Part shown: one piece after another, positions 63,395 to 64,000 of the stretch
How the letters are laid out: the number at the start of each line of letters is the position of its first letter
How positions within the stretch are numbered: position 1 is the stretch's first letter
Origin: Bacteroidota bacterium
Lineage (GTDB): Bacteria > Bacteroidota > Bacteroidia > UKL13-3
Assembly (NCBI GenBank): GCA_027488905.1
Contig: JAIYAT010000020.1
Coordinates: forward strand, 401,859-465,858
Length of the DNA: 64,000 nt
Reading direction: 5' to 3'
Program-made: the position numbers and the translations under genes
The notes under the pieces: generated by a model
Told to the model about the DNA's origin: nothing
Seen by the model: the letters and a program-made list of their open reading frames with translations, nothing else
Databases searched by the model: none

Positions 63395-63570
63395 AAGCAA
63401 GGTGGAATTTTTTTTAACTGTTTTTATTTTTAAATAATTGTTAAAACAATTTTAAGAATTGAAGTTCAAAAAGAAAAATTCTAAAGCCATTTTTTATTAA
63501 ATATAATCCTATAAACCAGATTGTTAACGCTAGTTTAAAATACTCAGATTTAAAATGACACAATTAAAAT

Positions 63571-63610
63571 AAACAAAAAAGCCGCCCATCCAGCAATTGA
63601 ATGAGCGGCT
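63571..63610 (-). terminator. Terminator of the LruC-domain gene
   Basis: On the minus strand AGCCGCTCAT (63610-63601) pairs with ATGGGCGGCT (63589-63580), one G-U pair included, followed by a run of T. It ends the partial gene at the right edge. Confidence 0.8.
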
Positions 63611-63650
63611 AAAAACACAACCATCTATTTTTTACAAATAACCTACCAAA

Positions 63651-64000
63651 TTATTCGTAAATATTTTCACTATTTCTATAACCCGCGTTATTTAAGTACC
63701 AATCATTATATTGATTACCACCGCTGCTCACCCATGTTGCAAACTTTATATAGGCAGAATTGATATCGGCCTTTTCTATTGGATAATCAAAGGATGCGGG
63801 AATATTTATTGCCCAAGGATATCCTCCGTCTTTACTTACATAAGTTGTTCCTGCATTAACATTGGTATTGTCTGAAAAAGTGCCAAATATCGAAGCAGTT
63901 GCTTTGTCTGTCGGTAGCTTTCCAGGTAAGTGAACCTCATATCCTCTTCCAAAACCTGCAGAGCCATTCCAAATAAATGGATTGTATGAACCTAAACCAA
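63651..64000 (-). CDS. LruC-domain (DUF4842) protein, C-terminal 116 residues, cut by window edge
   Basis: The frame ends with TAA at 63651-63653 and is open to the window end. The visible part reads GRGYEVHLPGKLPTDKA, YVSKDGGYPWAINIPASFDY, PIEKADINSAYIKFATWVSS, and DWYLNNAGYRNSENIYE. These are hallmarks of the LruC domain found at the C-terminus of large Bacteroidota surface proteins. The N-terminus, signal and any further domains are outside the window. A near-copy of the GGTTYRAACC half-site (TAGGTTCATAC) occurs close to the edge. Confidence 0.85.
   Translation of the reverse strand, partial: GLGSYNPFIWNGSAGFGRGYEVHLPGKLPTDKATASIFGTFSDNTNVNAGTTYVSKDGGYPWAINIPASFDYPIEKADINSAYIKFATWVSSGGNQYNDWYLNNAGYRNSENIYE

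Noticed and set aside
1..64000. CRISPR arrays, insertion sequences, prophage, tRNA or rRNA genes
   Set aside because: I saw no regularly spaced direct repeats, transposase or integrase motifs, phage genes, or RNA gene landmarks anywhere in the window.

Overview
The window is a gene-dense, AT-rich stretch of a Bacteroidota chromosome. Support for that comes from a SusC/SusD pair, a GH97 (SusB-like) alpha-glucosidase, two proteins with type IX secretion (T9SS) C-terminal sorting domains, a LruC-domain protein at the right edge, very short intergenic gaps, and promoters of the Bacteroidota form (TTTG, about 20 nt, then TAnnTTTG). I cannot name the genus. I see no tRNA, rRNA, CRISPR array, prophage or transposase. 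No stretch over about 300 bases lacks a gene.

Layout. 1-6073: exopolysaccharide module (GT4 cut by the left edge, GT2, left-handed beta-helix acyltransferase, Wzz-like chain-length protein, SLBB/Wza-like export protein). 6220-8502: TonB-dependent receptor. 8499-16565, minus strand: SusC, SusD, a small lipoprotein and a duplicated-domain secreted protein, followed by a PAP2 phosphatase and an ArnT-like glycosyltransferase. 16786-20682, divergent: a T9SS-secreted multi-domain putative carbohydrate-binding protein and GH97. Together the Sus genes look like an alpha-glucan utilisation locus. 21282-29694: TPR protein, outer-membrane barrel, murA with Asp at the fosfomycin-target position, a thioredoxin-fold protein without CXXC, then grpE and dnaJ. 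30527-34000: ABC-2 exporter pair and an MFS exporter. 33997-43766, minus strand: rimM, rpsP, a DUF1569 protein, a lipoprotein, purB, rseP, dxr, a GH3-type adenylating enzyme, a small secreted protein and a MuiA-like protein. 43807-50241, minus strand: acyl-CoA carboxylase beta subunit, SNF2 helicase, dapF and a one-TM protein. 50390-64000: htrA, an AraC plus VOC-lipoprotein pair flanked by inverted repeats, lysA, a HerA-like ATPase, a T9SS-tagged serine hydrolase, dnaE, trxA, a DUF58 protein, a response regulator and the C-terminus of a LruC-domain protein.

The strongest unexplained signal is not a gene. The imperfect palindrome GGTTYRAACC (centres CA, TG or CG) occurs 18 times by my reading, against about 0.24 expected for 64 kb with equal base frequencies. 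All copies lie inside coding sequences, on both strands and in all three codon phases, so it is selected or spread at the DNA level rather than as a peptide. Five copies share the longer core GGTTCAAACCGAAAC, and about 19 further sites differ by one base. This resembles iterated genome words such as cyanobacterial HIP1 or the DNA-uptake sequences of Neisseria and Pasteurellaceae. I know of no description of such a word for this lineage.
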